Source: Candidatus Berkelbacteria bacterium (GTDB taxonomy: Bacteria > Patescibacteriota > UBA1384 > CAILIB01). From it: a DNA stretch of 7,123 nucleotides. A model generated the notes under the pieces. The model saw nothing but the letters and a program-made list of their open reading frames with translations, ran no database searches and had not been told where the DNA came from. Both the position numbers and the translations under genes were made by a program. The stretch lies in assembly GCA_020058355.1 (NCBI GenBank), contig JAGVEG010000041.1, positions 1 through 7,123 of the forward strand, in the 5' to 3' direction. Of this stretch, positions 6,101 to 7,123 are shown piece by piece (the first letter of the stretch is position 1; each line of letters starts with the position of its first letter).

Positions 6101-7123
6101 CAAAAATGTGCTGTTTGACCTCTTCAGGAAGCGAATCATCGTCATGAAAAAGCAGAGCCTCACCCAGTAATGATTCCCCCTCATGTGTAGTAAAAGTTTT
6201 CTGAATTACTGCTCGCAGCACTACGTCCAGCCCCACCTCATGCGCCTCAACCAAAAGATCTACTTGAGCCATATTCCTAGTTGGTAGGCTAGCATTTTCA
6301 AATGGAAAGCTCTCACGCACTAGTTGTCGCCAATCAACTCCAGATAATACCCCGAAGGCTTGAGCCAACTCTTTAGCACGTGTCACATCTTCCCGGTAAC
6401 TGATACCAATTTTCTGAGCGATTAGCTCTCGCACATGTGGAGTAAGCCCTGGCACAAGATCTTCGACAGTAAGCCCCATTAATTTTGCACACCGTGGTGC
6501 ATTTGCTAGGTTGGTTGCCGAGAACGCTAAGGAGCGGAGTAACTCGTCTTTATGGGCACTAAAGTGCTCATGTATTGGATACCCGTGCTCAGCAAGTAAC
6601 TCAGCCCGTGTAATCGATTGCTCATTAGACACCGTGGTAATACCCCAAATAAATACATTCTGAAGCTCTTGCTCACCAAGACCTGCACTTGTGAGTGCTG
6701 CGGTGAGCTCCATGCGATCCTTTAGCTTTTCTGGATCTGATAAATAGCTAATGTAATCGAAGAGGTACTCATCTTTGATGTATCTGCGAAGCGGCGATGT
6801 AGAATCAACAAACTGCTCAAGACAGAAGCGTGTATCATCACTGAGAGCTGCCAGAATGGCTTGCTTCTTATCATCTGGATAGCACTCAAAAATCTTTTCA
6901 ATCCCACGCAATGCCTTGCGTGCATTTTCTCGCGAATCAAACTGCTTCTCATCAGTACAATAATTCGCCAAGTAGACAGCCGCCTCGATACTCTCTAGCT
7001 CAATGAGTTCTTCAAAACGAAGTGAGGAGGCCAACCGCTGGAGCAGTAATCGTTCCGTTAGAGCTAGCTGCTCATCAGAAAATGAGATTGATTGTTGCGC
7101 ACAACGGATATCCTCAACACCTA
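3153..7123 (-). CDS. Very large protein with C-terminal DUF294/GlnD-type nucleotidyltransferase domain (5' partial)
   Basis: The frame is open from the right edge to the TAG at 3153-3155, showing 1322 residues with the N-terminus outside the window. Residue numbers here count the TTG at 7032-7034 as 1. That TTG is not a convincing start, because 29 more open codons with protein-like helical content precede it. Residues about 1-650 look almost wholly helical, with a charged, coiled-coil-like stretch near 541-610. About 665-800 is an alpha/beta module containing VNRVYGS (from 694) and EITAIVVGYPSGLH (from 739). Near 1003-1023 comes a nucleotidyltransferase signature, GSAGRGE (1009-1015) then GSDLDYN, with D1021 and D1023 as the metal-binding pair of the Pol-beta superfamily. 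FTIDVHKE places D1092 as a candidate third carboxylate. Residues about 1125-1293 are helical and resemble the DUF294_C domain that follows such nucleotidyltransferases, including a closing 'QERTCLFAAMKDFQ' segment. The active site looks intact, so nucleotidyl transfer to a protein or small molecule is plausible, but the target is unknown. I see no CBS, cNMP-binding, HD or ACT domain and no membrane segment. Confidence 0.85.
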   Translation of the reverse strand, partial: GVEDIRCAQQSISFSDEQLALTERLLLQRLASSLRFEELIELESIEAAVYLANYCTDEKQFDSRENARKALRGIEKIFECYPDDKKQAILAALSDDTRFCLEQFVDSTSPLRRYIKDEYLFDYISYLSDPEKLKDRMELTAALTSAGLGEQELQNVFIWGITTVSNEQSITRAELLAEHGYPIHEHFSAHKDELLRSLAFSATNLANAPRCAKLMGLTVEDLVPGLTPHVRELIAQKIGISYREDVTRAKELAQAFGVLSGVDWRQLVRESFPFENASLPTRNMAQVDLLVEAHEVGLDVVLRAVIQKTFTTHEGESLLGEALLFHDDDSLPEEVKQHIFEALRSIVLEAPSGVVPGIPSRTECVRSLRSATYRFHELQRGGFERVSHEELQKVTALFRELTIIIREQWQESPAALAGFHQVAMQVDAFSIEDLPSLRGVTPEAFKTESKLTHKIMDGQLAILTGEELLLSALVSLHPPFQQLIEDPKKLGGVRKEVLALVQNYIAEVIGEDEVSIAYRKVTAYLENIVQVYSSSDSTLVDRRGLFLARMKPSDTQDPDVTARLGELGGNIQEFQKFLRTEFEDLLIRSGSLEYLGDLERLQSRTEGEEVAGKIQALRDVRSKASERNRQLVTGYVDQEGKLDYTAIVPNTSITQVGPPTVLGSILDQAAFCDHLLGGGAYLQQENLASHISTTALIPYIEQAKTQAERLPSFGNPHTRLIHVNRVYGSTSDWKYQPYGSRRDEDQRLSNLGDGPSHQAVFLGLPSSEITAIVVGYPSGLHVQQMRELVEASRAEIPAIILSVAERGIYIPVLHTDDGLVLGPEQFDRLKPVYNSLRILGYPRQVANQVWSYRESVDPTTKEGVILDRVLTKISQQLQNNEHPYDCAVLVDFLKGNQLNTRPLSWYQEASLDEVLTEVNSNTAGKARKQMHELLYREDDSVRPHGFLDRLSEQALFVNDELNPLQLRAQLRPLLFREAVRIEGDLATGEPRIDKSAIIEAAETFTELRAKVLRRVWERATEPFSGDSRLESLIPVLTGSAGRGEITPGSDLDYNIFIDDTSYVGDDLDRFRAEMRSFIQGSLEPAINGELSGLGIRADAGLAKVARTAVTYLRDIAEFTIDVHKERQEEEPTEIMTTASLYPDGEELVSRAKELLFQNPTAFQIGSYIRRDLLGAPSRPKAYITDFENLRESLAGGQSLSRIKESLQRTVTFKLAQLAVAAINQGQIPEEEWGNLPGATTALVQFLVRFKVLSEREAEICTDVWAMTYKIRFIGELFSKEGQNTEALEKAHNITIAIDQISLQERTCLFAAMKDFQENVLYK

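Noticed and set aside
3153..7034. The large protein as a true GlnD (PII uridylyltransferase).
   Set aside because: The nucleotidyltransferase motif is similar, but it sits at the C-terminal end, and no HD or ACT domains follow, so GlnD is not supported.

Overview
The window is a compact, gene-dense piece of what looks like a bacterial chromosome. Bacterial signs are an ideal Shine-Dalgarno sequence, a 4-base ATGA gene overlap, very small gaps between genes and a recognisable bacterial-type DNA glycosylase (tag). TGA ends tag, so a TGA-recoding code such as code 25 is unlikely. By eye the base composition is near balanced, with the large gene on the right visibly more AT-rich than the membrane-protein gene on the left. 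The lineage cannot be fixed. A poorly characterised group such as Patescibacteria/CPR is only a guess, based on large unrecognised proteins beside a few household genes.

Layout from left to right: (1) the C-terminal 103 codons of an unrecognised plus-strand gene that enters from the left edge (2-313). (2) A minus-strand pair, tag (DNA-3-methyladenine glycosylase I, 2128-2712) followed by a 599-residue polytopic membrane protein (332-2131), overlapping by ATGA and joined by a strong internal ribosome binding site. (3) A 56-base divergent spacer (2713-2768) with overlapping -10-like hexamers. (4) A plus-strand 127-residue VOC/glyoxalase-fold protein (2769-3152). (5) A very large minus-strand gene (3153 to the right edge) whose stop codon abuts that of the VOC gene with no bases between. 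No stretch over 300 bases lacks a gene. I saw no RNA genes, CRISPR arrays, insertion sequences or attachment sites.

The most notable object is the large protein. At least 1322 residues are visible and its true N-terminus lies beyond the window. A nucleotidyltransferase domain of the DUF294/GlnD type (GSAGRGE...SDLD) sits near its C-terminus, followed by a helical domain resembling DUF294_C. In front lie about 950 residues, mostly helical with one alpha/beta module, that I cannot assign. The genes do not form an obvious single pathway: tag repairs alkylated DNA, the membrane protein looks like a GT-C-type glycosyltransferase or a relative, and the VOC protein and large nucleotidyltransferase have no evident substrates.
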